Shown piece by piece: positions 15,900-25,509 of a DNA stretch of 64,000 bases; the stretch's first letter is position 1; each line of letters opens with the position of its first letter. The notes beneath the pieces were generated by a model. That model did not search any database, was not told where the DNA came from, and saw only the letters and a list, made by a program, of their open reading frames with translations. The translations under genes were made by a program, and so were the position numbers. This DNA is from Bacteroidales bacterium (lineage in GTDB: Bacteria > Bacteroidota > Bacteroidia > Bacteroidales > UBA3824), in NCBI GenBank assembly GCA_017417315.1, contig JAFPZK010000053.1:62001-126000 (forward strand), in the 5' to 3' direction.

Positions 15900-18800
15900 T
15901 TACTCTTGTTGAACGTTTTTCATTTTTTTCTCAATTTCGCGCAGAGCCTCTTCGTGGAGCACGCGCTTGTATTCGATAGGCGTTACCTGAATGAACTCCT
16001 CGATGTATTTGTCCCAATCGTCGAGCATACGTTTTGCCAAGGGCGAATTTGTGTGCTTGTAGTGGTTTTCGATGAGGGCGCGAAGTTCGTTGCGACGGGC
16101 TTTTTCTTCAATAAGGCTGAGTTCAATCATATCCATATTGCAGTAGTAGTCGAAGTTGTGGTTTTTGTCCCACACGTAAGCCAAACCGCCCGACATACCG
16201 GCTGCAAAGTTTCGTCCCGTAGTGCCGAGCACCACCACGCGACCGCCTGTCATATATTCGCAGCAATGATCGCCCGTGCCCTCTACCACGGCTGTGGCAC
16301 CTGAGTTGCGCACTGCAAAACGTTCGCCTACACGTCCGTTGATGTAAATTTCGCCTGATGTTGCGCCGTAAAGTATTGTGTTGCCGGCAATTATATTTTC
16401 TTCAGGGGCAAATATAGCGTTGTGAGCCGGGTAAATGCTTATTGAGCCGCCCGAAAGACCTTTGCCCACATAGTCGTTGGCCTCGCCTTCGAGTTTGAAG
16501 TTGACACCTTTGGCAAGGAACGCTCCGAAACTCTGTCCTGCCGAACCACGGAATTGGATGTTGATAGTGCCGTCGGGAAGTCCGTTGCAACCATATTTCT
16601 TGGCTATTGTGCCAGAGAGCATTGCGCCCACTGCACGGTCGGTGTTGATGATGTTGTAATATAGACTTACGGGACGTTTGGTGTCCATTGCCTCGGCTGT
16701 GCCTGTGATAATCTTGTTGTCGAGCACCTCGGGCAGAGTGTGGCAGTTGTCCTGAGTTTTGAAAACATCTGCGCCGTTGTTGATGCGTGTGAGCATCTTG
16801 GCAAAGTCGAGAGTGCGGGTCTTGTCGGTAAACTTGGTCTGATCAATTTCGATGAGGTCGGTGCGGCTGATGATGTCGCTGAACTTGCGGAATCCCATCT
16901 GAGCCAAATACTCTCTAACCTCTTGGGCAAGAAACATATAGTAGTTTACGAGATATTCGCTGCGGCCGAGGAAACGCTCGCGGAGTTTGGGGTCTTGTGT
17001 AGCCACGCCCACGGGACAAGCATTGGTATGACATTTACGCATTAATACACAGCCAAGCACTATCAACTGAGCCGTTCCGAAGCCGAACTCGCCTGCGCCG
17101 AGAAGTGCCATTGCGATGACGTCGCGACCTGTTTTTAACTGTCCGTCTACCTGAACCTCCACCTGCGAACGAAGGTTGTTTAAAACCAAAGTCTGCTGAG
17201 TTTCGGCAAGTCCTATTTCGGGCGAAATTCCCGCGTAACGTATTGACGATGCGGGAGATGCACCCGTGCCGCCTTCTGCGCCGGAGATGACAATCAGGTC
17301 GGCTTTGGCTTTTGCAACGCCTGCCGCAATTGTTCCCACGCCGGTTTCGGCAACGAGTTTTACGCTTATTTTGGCTTTGGGGTTAACGTTGCGGAGGTCG
17401 TAAATCAACTGTGCAAGGTCTTCGATAGAGTAAATATCGTGGTGAGGCGGGGGCGAAATGAGCGAGATTCCCGGAATAGAGTTACGAGTTTTGGCAATCA
17501 CCTCGTTAACCTTAAATCCGGGCAACTGACCACCCTCGCCGGGTTTTGCGCCCTGAGCCACTTTAATTTGAATTTCAGAGGCGTTTACAAGGTATTCTGC
17601 CGTTACACCAAAACGTCCGCTTGCCACCTGCTTGATGGCACTGCTGAGCGAAACTCCGTCTTTCTTTTCGTAGAAACGGGCATTGTCTTCGCCGCCTTCG
17701 CCAGTGTTGCTGCGGCTCTGTAATTTATTGAGTGCAAGAGCGATAGCCTCGTGAGCCTCTTTGCTTATTGCTCCGAACGACATTGCCGCACCGATAAAGC
17801 GTTTAACAATGTTTTCGGCGGGTTCTACCTCGTCGATAGAAATTGGATTAGTCTTGAATTTGAAATAATCGCGCAAGAAAATGGGTTCGGGCTTGTTGTC
17901 GATGATTGAGGTAAACTCTTTGAATTTCTGATAGTTGCCGGTGCGCGTAGAAATTTGCAGTGCGGCGATTGCCTCGGGAGTCCAGGCGTGGCGTATGCCG
18001 TCCTTGCGGAAGGAAAACTGTCCGATGTAGGGCAGGAGTTTTTCGTCGTCAACCTCTGTGTCAAAGCCTTGCGCGTGCATGCGGATTGCGTCTTTGGCGA
18101 TGTAGTCGAGACCGACGCCGCCAACGCTGCATTTCCTTGTGCCGAAGTATTTGGTGAGGAACTCGCCGCCGAGTCCGATGGATTCAAAGATTTTTGCGCC
18201 ACGGAACGAGCGTATGGTGCTGATGCCCATCTTGCTCATTATTTTGAGCAGGCCCTTGTCGATGGCCTTGATGTAGTTCTTTTCGGCGGTGGCGTAGTCG
18301 AGTTGGAGTTCGTCGTTCTTTACGAGGTCGTCGATGACTGCAAAAGCCATGTAGGGGTTGATTGCGCTTGCGCCAAAACCGAGCAGCAACGCCGCGTGCA
18401 TTACCTCGCGGATTTCGCCCGATTCTACAATCAGGGCTGTCTGAACACGTTTTTTGATGCTTACAAGGTAATGGTGAATGGCACTTACAGCCAAGAGCGA
18501 CGGAATTGCGGCGTGGTCTTTGTCGATGCCACGGTCGCTGAGGATTATGTAGTTAATTCCTTTGTCAACAGAGAGTTCCGCCTCTTTGCAAAGCCGTTCG
18601 ATTGCCTCTTCAAGACCTTGCGCACCTTTTGACTTTTCGAAAAGAATCGGCAGTTTTTCGGTGTTGAAACCCTTGTAACGGATATTGCAGAGGGTGTCGA
18701 GTTCGGTGTTGGTGAGCACGGGCTGCGGCAGACGAACCATCTTGCAGTTGCTCGGGTCGGGGTTGAGGATGCTCATACTTACCGCGCCGATATATTCGGT

Positions 18801-20369
18801 GAGCGACATCACAAGTTCCTCGCGGATGGGGTCGATAGGCGGGTTGGTAACCTGCGCAAACTGTTGGCGGAAATAGTTGAACAACAATTGCGGACGATCG
18901 GACAGCACAGCCAACTGAGTGTCGTTGCCCATAGAAGCGAGCGGCTCTTGCGCATTGGCACACATAGGAGTAATGGTGCGTTCGATATCCTCGCGGGTAA
19001 AGTCAAAACAGCGGAGTTTTTGTTTAAAATTGTCTACCGTGTTGGCAGCGTGACGGCCTGAGTGCAGTTTGGCAAGTTCGATACGGTTTTCTTGCAGCCA
19101 TCCCGAATAATCGCACTCGTCGGCAAGTTGCTGTTTGATTTCGTCGTTGGAATGAATGATGCCTGTTTCGGTGTCGATAAGCACCATTTTGCCGGGTTTG
19201 AGGCGACCGTTAACCTTGATTTTGTCGGCGTCGATATGCAGACAGCCAACCTCAGACGAAAGGATAAGTTTTCCGTCGGTGGTGATTGCGTAACGGGCAG
19301 GACGAAGACCATTTCTGTCGAGCATTCCACCTGCATAGCGACCGTCGGTAAAGATGAGGGCTGCAGGACCGTCCCAAGGCTCCATCAATATGGAGTGATA
19401 TTCGTAGAACGCCTTGATTTTGGCGCTTATAGGATTCTTTTCGTTAAACGATTCGGGCACCATCATAGCCATAGCGTGGGGCAGGCTCATTCCTGAGCGA
19501 ACAAAGAATTCGAGCACATTGTCGAACGCTGCGCTGTCGCTCATATCTGCCTGAATAATAGGCGAGAAGTTTTCTAATCCGCCCAAAGCCTCGGAGCGGA
19601 GAACGCTTTCGCGAGCCTCCATCCATTTGCGGTTGCCACGGATGGTGTTGATTTCGCCGTTGTGGGCAAGCATACGGAAAGGCTGTGCCAATGGCCAAGT
19701 GGGGAATGTGTTGGTGCTGAAACGTGAGTGCACAAGGGCAAGACCGCTTGTGAAGTTCGGGTTTGAAAGGTCGTTGTAATACTGTCTTAATTGCATCGAC
19801 GACAGCATACCTTTGTATATGATTGTTCTATTTGAAAGCGAGACAACGTAGAAATCATTGTCTTGGATTTTTGCCTCGATACGTTTGCGTAGGAGGTAAA
19901 GTTGGGTTTCGAAACGTGCAACATCGTCGGCGCCTGTGATAAAGATTTGGACGATACGTGGTTCGGCAGCGTGAGCCTCCTCGCCGAGAATGTCGGAATT
20001 AACGGGCACTTCGCGCACTTTTAAAAGTTCGAGACCTGCGTTTTCGGTTTCTTCAATAATGGCGGCTAAATATTTGTCGCCGAGTGCTTTATCTTTGGGC
20101 AGGAACACCATTCCCGCGCCATATTTAAGTTTTTCGGGCACGGGAATGCCCTGCAATAGGATAAATTCGTGCGGAATTTGCACGAGAATACCGGCACCGT
20201 CGCCGGTTTTGTTGTCGGCAGCCTCAGCACCGCGGTGTTTGAGGTTTTCGAGCACAGTAAGTGCGTCTGCCACAAGTTGGTGAGTCTTGTTACCCTTCAA
20301 ATCAACGAGCAAACCGATACCGCAAGCATCGTGTTCGTTTTCTTGGGAGTATAATCCTATGTCTGTCAT
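15900..20369 (-). CDS. gltB: Glutamate synthase large subunit
   Basis: 1489 residues from the ATG at 20369 (MTDIGLYSQENEHDACGIG), chosen because the catalytic Cys16 then follows a 15-residue propeptide; the frame is open 20 codons further, across the promoter. Domains in order: class II amidotransferase (about 16-430), central domain, FMN-binding synthase domain with GEGGQLPGFKV and the 3Fe-4S cysteines near CVLMRKCHTNACPVG, and the C-terminal beta-helix (GGSISIYP, GGRVVVLG). It makes two glutamates from glutamine and 2-oxoglutarate, so it forms the GS-GOGAT pair with glnN in this window. Confidence 0.96.
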   Translation of the reverse strand: MTDIGLYSQENEHDACGIGLLVDLKGNKTHQLVADALTVLENLKHRGAEAADNKTGDGAGILVQIPHEFILLQGIPVPEKLKYGAGMVFLPKDKALGDKYLAAIIEETENAGLELLKVREVPVNSDILGEEAHAAEPRIVQIFITGADDVARFETQLYLLRKRIEAKIQDNDFYVVSLSNRTIIYKGMLSSMQLRQYYNDLSNPNFTSGLALVHSRFSTNTFPTWPLAQPFRMLAHNGEINTIRGNRKWMEARESVLRSEALGGLENFSPIIQADMSDSAAFDNVLEFFVRSGMSLPHAMAMMVPESFNEKNPISAKIKAFYEYHSILMEPWDGPAALIFTDGRYAGGMLDRNGLRPARYAITTDGKLILSSEVGCLHIDADKIKVNGRLKPGKMVLIDTETGIIHSNDEIKQQLADECDYSGWLQENRIELAKLHSGRHAANTVDNFKQKLRCFDFTREDIERTITPMCANAQEPLASMGNDTQLAVLSDRPQLLFNYFRQQFAQVTNPPIDPIREELVMSLTEYIGAVSMSILNPDPSNCKMVRLPQPVLTNTELDTLCNIRYKGFNTEKLPILFEKSKGAQGLEEAIERLCKEAELSVDKGINYIILSDRGIDKDHAAIPSLLAVSAIHHYLVSIKKRVQTALIVESGEIREVMHAALLLGFGASAINPYMAFAVIDDLVKNDELQLDYATAEKNYIKAIDKGLLKIMSKMGISTIRSFRGAKIFESIGLGGEFLTKYFGTRKCSVGGVGLDYIAKDAIRMHAQGFDTEVDDEKLLPYIGQFSFRKDGIRHAWTPEAIAALQISTRTGNYQKFKEFTSIIDNKPEPIFLRDYFKFKTNPISIDEVEPAENIVKRFIGAAMSFGAISKEAHEAIALALNKLQSRSNTGEGGEDNARFYEKKDGVSLSSAIKQVASGRFGVTAEYLVNASEIQIKVAQGAKPGEGGQLPGFKVNEVIAKTRNSIPGISLISPPPHHDIYSIEDLAQLIYDLRNVNPKAKISVKLVAETGVGTIAAGVAKAKADLIVISGAEGGTGASPASSIRYAGISPEIGLAETQQTLVLNNLRSQVEVQVDGQLKTGRDVIAMALLGAGEFGFGTAQLIVLGCVLMRKCHTNACPVGVATQDPKLRERFLGRSEYLVNYYMFLAQEVREYLAQMGFRKFSDIISRTDLIEIDQTKFTDKTRTLDFAKMLTRINNGADVFKTQDNCHTLPEVLDNKIITGTAEAMDTKRPVSLYYNIINTDRAVGAMLSGTIAKKYGCNGLPDGTINIQFRGSAGQSFGAFLAKGVNFKLEGEANDYVGKGLSGGSISIYPAHNAIFAPEENIIAGNTILYGATSGEIYINGRVGERFAVRNSGATAVVEGTGDHCCEYMTGGRVVVLGTTGRNFAAGMSGGLAYVWDKNHNFDYYCNMDMIELSLIEEKARRNELRALIENHYKHTNSPLAKRMLDDWDKYIEEFIQVTPIEYKRVLHEEALREIEKKMKNVQQE

Positions 20370-20398
20370 TTGCGTTTTGTTTTGATTTTTACACAACG

Positions 20399-20523
20399 CA
20401 AAGTTACGGCGGCAACGTTTTTTGTGCAATACCGATTGTTCGTAATGGGTTATAAAATTTTATACGTATTTTTACGAAGGGCAGATACGAGAATTGCGGA
20501 TGGCAGGGTACGGGAAATACGGA
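20399..20523 (-). promoter_or_regulatory. Nitrogen-type promoter and operator of gltBD
   Basis: Minus strand: -7 TAACTTTG at 20406-20399, a 20-bp spacer, and TTG at 20429-20427 embedded in the conserved element 20425-20476. Read on the plus strand the core is TGCAATACCGATTGTTCG then TAATGGGTTATAAAA and TTTTATACGT. A distal TACGGGAAATACGGA lies at 20509-20523. The same arrangement precedes glnN, asnB and the porin operon. No regulator gene for it is seen in the window. Confidence 0.85.
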
Positions 20524-20580
20524 AGGGGGGAGAGATTTATATTTAATGAAGAAAAATTTTTCCTTTTACGCAAATTATGC

Positions 20581-20588
20581 TAATTTTG
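20581..20588 (+). promoter_or_regulatory. -7 box of hsdR
   Basis: TAATTTTG, 27 bp before the ATG at 20615. It places transcription start downstream of the earlier in-frame ATG at 20546 and so favours the 20615 start. It is only about 60 bp from the distal nitrogen motif of the divergent gltB promoter. Confidence 0.5.
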
Positions 20589-20614
20589 CAAGTGTTGTAA
20601 ACACGCAAAATATT

Positions 20615-23581
20615 ATGCTCGAAAAAGACATTGAAAATAACCTAATTAACATCCTTTCGTCTAATCTGAAATTCACTTACAGAGAGGACATAAAGGATCG
20701 CAAGGCATTGGAGGAGAATTTCAGACAGAAGTTCAACAGACATAACTATGTCAATCTTACTGACTTGGAATTTGCCCGACTTTTGGACGAAATTGTTACT
20801 TCCGACGTATTTGAAGCCTCAAAAAAACTGAGGACTATCAATACTTTTATGCGTCAGGACGAAACGCCTCTGCAATATTCGCTTATCAACACCAAAGACG
20901 TGTGCAAAAACGATTTTGAGTTTGTAACACAACTCAAAATCAACACGCGCAACAGTTTTCAGCGTTACGACGTGGTGTTGCTTATCAACGGATTGCCCGT
21001 TATGCAGATAGAACTCAAAACCGTAGACGTAAGTCCGCGCCGAGCAATGCAGCAGATTATCGACTACAAAAACGACTCAGGCAACGGCTATCAAAATACA
21101 CTGTTGTGTTTCATTCAGATTTTTGCAGTTAGCAATTTTACCAACACATATTATTTTGCCAACAACAATAACAAATACTTCAACTTCAATGCCGAAGAAC
21201 AGTATTTGCCTGTATATCAATGGGCTAATCGTCAAAACGAAAGAGTAAGCCGCCTTGACAATTTTGCCGAAAGTTTCCTCAAAAAAGAAAAACTCGGCGT
21301 AATGATAAGCCGTTATATGGTTTTGTTGGAGACCGAAAGGCGTATTCTTATAATGCGTCCATACCAAATCTATGCCGTAAAGGCGATAATGAAATGTATC
21401 GAAGAAAACCGTGGCAACGGATACATCTGGCACACCACAGGCAGCGGAAAGACCCTCACCTCTTTCAAGGCAGCCACTTTGATGAAAGACAATCCTAACA
21501 TCGACAAGTGCCTTTTTGTAGTAGACCGCAAAGACTTAGACAAGCAGACTCGCGACGAGTTCAACCGTTTTCAAGAAAAATGTGTGGAGGAAAACACCAA
21601 TACGGGTGAACTTGTAAGACGTATGCTCAGCACCAACTATGCCGATAAAATAATAGTTTGCACAATCCAAAAACTCGGCATCGCCCTTGATTCGCATTAT
21701 CGGGAGCAACTCAAAGCGATTAAAAATCAACGTCTTGTCTTTATTTTCGATGAGTGCCACCGTTCTCAGTTTGGCGAAAACAACAAGGCGATAAAAGAGT
21801 TTTTCCCTAATGCAAGGCTTTTTGGTTTTACAGGAACTCCCATTTTTGATAAAAACGCAAAAACGATTACCGCCACAGGCGAGGAGGCTCGTTATATGAC
21901 TACGCAAGACGTTTTTCAAAACCTCCTTCACTCTTACACCATTACCGATGCCATCAGAGACAAAAACGTGCTGCGATTCCACGTGGATTATTTTGTACCC
22001 GCCGACACAGACTTCGACGGCAACGGCACAATCAAAAAACAGGCTGTGGTGCGTTCTGTAATACAAAAGCACGATGCTGCCACCAGTCAAAGAAAGTTTA
22101 ACGCCATTTTTGCAACTTCATCAATCAACGACGCCATAGAATATTACAATGTTTTTGAGCAGGAACAGCAAAAAAATGTAGATGAAAACCCTGATTACAA
22201 GCCGCTTAATATCACTTGTCTATTCTCTCCGCCTGCATACGACAACAAAGACATTCAGCAGATTCAGGAAGATTTGCCAAACGAATATCGCGACAATCAT
22301 CAAGAACCCGAAAAAAAGAAATTGGCTCTCGAAAAGATTATCGACGATTACAATCGGCGTTATTCCACCAATCACTCTATCAACGAGTTTGATTCGTATT
22401 ATCAGGACGTTCAGACAAGAATAAAGGCGCAGAAATATCCTGAAAAAGATTATCCGCATCAAAACAAAACCGACATCACTATTGTTGTGGATATGCTTTT
22501 GACGGGTTTCGACTCCAAATACCTCAACACCTTGTATGTGGACAAAAAACTGAAATACCACGGACTTGTTCAGGCTTTTTCGCGTACCAACAGAATACTC
22601 AACGATTCAAAACCTTACGGCAACATCTTGGATTTCAGAAACCAACAACAAGAAACCGACGAGGCCATCCAACTATTTTCGGAAGGCGATAAGGAGACAA
22701 TACGCGAAGTGTGGCTCGTAGAACCTGCCAAAAATATTTTGCAGAAATACGAAGAAAAGGTGCAAGACCTCAAAAAACTTATGTCGTGGAACGAGGAAAT
22801 CAACACCGACGATATAGCCAACCTCAACACCGACGGCGAAAAAGTTGCATTTATACAGGCTTTCAAAGAGGTTCAACGCCTAAAAACGCAACTCAGCCAA
22901 TACACCGACTTAACGGAAGATGACAAGGAAAAAATTGAAAGTCTCATTGACGACAACGACCTTTGCCTACTACGCGGCGCATATCTCGACACCGCCCGCG
23001 ACCTCAAACGCAGCAGCGACACCGCACACAAAGAAGGCAAACAGTCTGAATTAGACGATATTGATTTTGAGTTTATCTTGTTTGCCTCCGTTGTGGTAGA
23101 CTACGATTATATAATGCAACTGATTTCGCAGTACACGGGCTATCACACCAAAGAAAAACTCACTAAGGATCAGTTGATTGCACGTGTACGCGCCGCCGCC
23201 AACCTTTTCGACGAACGAGACGACATCGAGGAGTACATCAACACGCTCGAAGTTGGCGATGGCATCAACGGCAAAACCGTACAGGAAATCAAAGACGGTT
23301 ACATCGCATTCAAAGAGCGTAAAAACAACGCCGCCGTAGCCCAAATTGCCGAAACACACGGTTTGGCGATAGAAGCGTTAAAAACATTCATCAAACAAAT
23401 CCTCGACCGAATGATTTTTGACTCTGACAAACTCGACGACCTTTTAGCACCGCTCAACCTCGGTTGGCGCGAAAAAGCCAAAAAAGAAAACCAACTTATG
23501 GCAGACCTCGCCCCACTACTAAAAACCTTGGCAAACGGCAAAGAAATTTCAGGACTATCGGCGTATGAAAATATAAAATAA
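20615..23581 (+). CDS. hsdR: Type I restriction enzyme, HsdR subunit
   Basis: 988 residues from ATG 20615 (MLEKDIENNL). It is the ATP-dependent DNA translocase and nuclease subunit. The N-terminal nuclease domain has MQIELKTVD (ExK) near 150. The SF2 helicase has Walker A TGSGKT, the DEAH-like box FDECHRSQ, GFTGTPIF and a late motif QAFSRTNRIL. The C-terminal helical region binds the methylase. It is the first gene of hsdR - GHKL ATPase - hsdS - RAYT - hsdM. The end lies 50 bp before the GHKL gene. Confidence 0.95.
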   Translation: MLEKDIENNLINILSSNLKFTYREDIKDRKALEENFRQKFNRHNYVNLTDLEFARLLDEIVTSDVFEASKKLRTINTFMRQDETPLQYSLINTKDVCKNDFEFVTQLKINTRNSFQRYDVVLLINGLPVMQIELKTVDVSPRRAMQQIIDYKNDSGNGYQNTLLCFIQIFAVSNFTNTYYFANNNNKYFNFNAEEQYLPVYQWANRQNERVSRLDNFAESFLKKEKLGVMISRYMVLLETERRILIMRPYQIYAVKAIMKCIEENRGNGYIWHTTGSGKTLTSFKAATLMKDNPNIDKCLFVVDRKDLDKQTRDEFNRFQEKCVEENTNTGELVRRMLSTNYADKIIVCTIQKLGIALDSHYREQLKAIKNQRLVFIFDECHRSQFGENNKAIKEFFPNARLFGFTGTPIFDKNAKTITATGEEARYMTTQDVFQNLLHSYTITDAIRDKNVLRFHVDYFVPADTDFDGNGTIKKQAVVRSVIQKHDAATSQRKFNAIFATSSINDAIEYYNVFEQEQQKNVDENPDYKPLNITCLFSPPAYDNKDIQQIQEDLPNEYRDNHQEPEKKKLALEKIIDDYNRRYSTNHSINEFDSYYQDVQTRIKAQKYPEKDYPHQNKTDITIVVDMLLTGFDSKYLNTLYVDKKLKYHGLVQAFSRTNRILNDSKPYGNILDFRNQQQETDEAIQLFSEGDKETIREVWLVEPAKNILQKYEEKVQDLKKLMSWNEEINTDDIANLNTDGEKVAFIQAFKEVQRLKTQLSQYTDLTEDDKEKIESLIDDNDLCLLRGAYLDTARDLKRSSDTAHKEGKQSELDDIDFEFILFASVVVDYDYIMQLISQYTGYHTKEKLTKDQLIARVRAAANLFDERDDIEEYINTLEVGDGINGKTVQEIKDGYIAFKERKNNAAVAQIAETHGLAIEALKTFIKQILDRMIFDSDKLDDLLAPLNLGWREKAKKENQLMADLAPLLKTLANGKEISGLSAYENIK

Positions 23582-23586
23582 ATCAT

Positions 23587-23594
23587 TATCTTTG
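23587..23594 (+). promoter_or_regulatory. Possible own -7 box of the GHKL gene
   Basis: TATCTTTG in the 50-bp spacer, 38 bp before the ATG; no clear -33. If real, the GHKL-hsdS-hsdM part can be expressed without hsdR. Confidence 0.35.
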
Positions 23595-23631
23595 CGCATA
23601 CTTTTGTGTTACACTAAAAGAGCATAGCACT

Positions 23632-25509
23632 ATGAAAGTTAATACCAAACAGGCAGTTAAATTGTTCTTTCAAAATCCTTCCTTGGAGCAGGTTTTCAAG
23701 GAAGCGATTGCCAATTCTCTCGACGCTAATGCAACGAAAATTAATGTGAACATTCAAATTGATTCCTTCGAAAAACAGGAAACGTTGCAAGTGGAGATAA
23801 CAGACAACGGTGACGGCTTTACTGATATTCATTACGACAAGTTTTGTGAATTACTGAAAGTTGATGAGGAAACACACAAAGGCGTAGGTCGTTTGGTATA
23901 TCTCAGTTATTTTAACAAGATAGAAGTTTCGAGTTATTTCGATGGCAAGCACAGAACTTTTACTTTCAATGACGAATTTGATAAGGAAAAAACTGATATG
24001 GTTTTGACTAACAGTAATGAAACCAAACAAGAAACTACGCTTACATTCAAAGATTGCTCAATGCAGAGATTGAGCAGTTATACTGTTATAACACCCGACA
24101 ATCTCCATAAGCAGATATTACAGGAGTTTTATCCAAGGTTTTATATGCTAAAAAATGCAGGCAAAGACTTCAAAATTGCTTTTCGAATTAATGTCCCTCA
24201 TAAAAACAAGAAACATTCTGTTGGCTCTTATGAAAGAACTATCACAAAATCAGACATTCCTGATATGCAAAATGTAACGATAGACAGTAGCAATATCAGA
24301 ATGTTTGATAACTCTTTCATCGATTATGCGATAGAAAAGACAGATTCTCAATTAGAAACTTTCCTTATGACCGCCCTTTGCGTTGATGACAGGACACAAA
24401 TATTAGACGACATCATCGCATTGGAAAATCTGCCGCCGTTTGGTTACAGAATAGTGTTCATTTTACATTCTACATTGTTCAACGGCAAAGTAGATGCAGC
24501 ACGGCAAGTGCTTACCATAAAAGAAGTTGAATTAAGGGAAATAAAACTATTGTTCAGGCAAAAGGTTTCCGAAATTGTTGAACAGGAAATCCCTACAATC
24601 AAAGAACAGAACTTACGCACAAGAGAATCATTAGGCAAAACATATCCGCACCTTCTCGGCTATTTTGACAATAACGAAGTTGGAATTATTGAACGTTCCA
24701 AATCCATAGAAGAGGCGCAAAGACGCTTTTTGCGCGATCAAAAGGATATTTTGGAGGCTCAGTCTTTGGACGACGACAAATACAACAAGGCTTTGGACGT
24801 ATCGTCAAGGACACTTGCCCAATACATTTTGTATAGGGAAAAAATCATTTCAAAAGTAGAGCAATTGACAGACAAGAACTCGGAAGCCGACCTTCATAAT
24901 ATCATTTTGCCACAACGCTCGGTATTGCACGAGGGTGCATTCGACAGTATGTACAGCAACAACCTTTGGTTGTTGGACAACAAGTATATGACATACACCA
25001 CAGCAATGAGCGAACGCACTATGAAAGAAGTGCTTGACGAAATTACACAATCGTCCACAGAAAAAAACAACGACCGCCCCGACATCGTAGTTATGTTTTC
25101 AAACGACCCTTCCAATACAGAGAATAGGTCGGTGGATGTGGTAATTATCGAACTAAAAAAACGCGGTATAAAGTTGGCAAAAGCAGAAGAGGCAATCAGC
25201 CAACTAAAACAACGTGCCATAAAGTTGTTGAAATACTATCCGAACAAGATTCAGAGAATGTGGTTTTACGCCATCGTGGAATTTAACGACGATTTCAAAC
25301 TGTCGTTAATTAACGACGAATACACACCCTTGTTCTCAAAAGATAGTTTGTATTACAAAGAAGTTTCGCTGCAACTAACACTCGATGACCCGACAAAATA
25401 TTTAGTTGGAACGTATGTGTTGTCTATTGATGCATTCATCAAAGACGCAAAGGCCAACAACGAAATCTTTTTAACCATACTTAAAAACGGCTTCAAAGAT
25501 GCAAGATAA
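23632..25509 (+). CDS. GHKL (MORC/MutL-like) ATPase with C-terminal PD-(D/E)XK-like region
   Basis: 625 residues. The ATP-binding site is clear: Glu24...Asn28 in FKEAIANSLDAN, DNGDGF at 58-63 and the lid glycines GVGRL at 84-88. A transducer-like domain and long helical segments follow. Near the end, RPDIVV (Asp484) and DVVIIELKKR (Glu507-x-Lys509) make a PD...ExK pattern of the restriction-endonuclease fold. Prokaryotic MORC/MutL-type GHKL ATPases linked to restriction systems have been described by Iyer and colleagues; this one sits between hsdR and hsdS and overlaps hsdS by 11 bp, so it is translated with the type I system. It may be a DNA-clamping ATPase that adds a second nuclease activity. 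Function unproven. Confidence 0.75.
   Translation: MKVNTKQAVKLFFQNPSLEQVFKEAIANSLDANATKINVNIQIDSFEKQETLQVEITDNGDGFTDIHYDKFCELLKVDEETHKGVGRLVYLSYFNKIEVSSYFDGKHRTFTFNDEFDKEKTDMVLTNSNETKQETTLTFKDCSMQRLSSYTVITPDNLHKQILQEFYPRFYMLKNAGKDFKIAFRINVPHKNKKHSVGSYERTITKSDIPDMQNVTIDSSNIRMFDNSFIDYAIEKTDSQLETFLMTALCVDDRTQILDDIIALENLPPFGYRIVFILHSTLFNGKVDAARQVLTIKEVELREIKLLFRQKVSEIVEQEIPTIKEQNLRTRESLGKTYPHLLGYFDNNEVGIIERSKSIEEAQRRFLRDQKDILEAQSLDDDKYNKALDVSSRTLAQYILYREKIISKVEQLTDKNSEADLHNIILPQRSVLHEGAFDSMYSNNLWLLDNKYMTYTTAMSERTMKEVLDEITQSSTEKNNDRPDIVVMFSNDPSNTENRSVDVVIIELKKRGIKLAKAEEAISQLKQRAIKLLKYYPNKIQRMWFYAIVEFNDDFKLSLINDEYTPLFSKDSLYYKEVSLQLTLDDPTKYLVGTYVLSIDAFIKDAKANNEIFLTILKNGFKDAR

Noticed and set aside
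20546..20614. Longer start of hsdR
   Set aside because: A -7 box (20581-20588) lies within this stretch, so it should not be translated; the family-like start is MLEKDIENNL.
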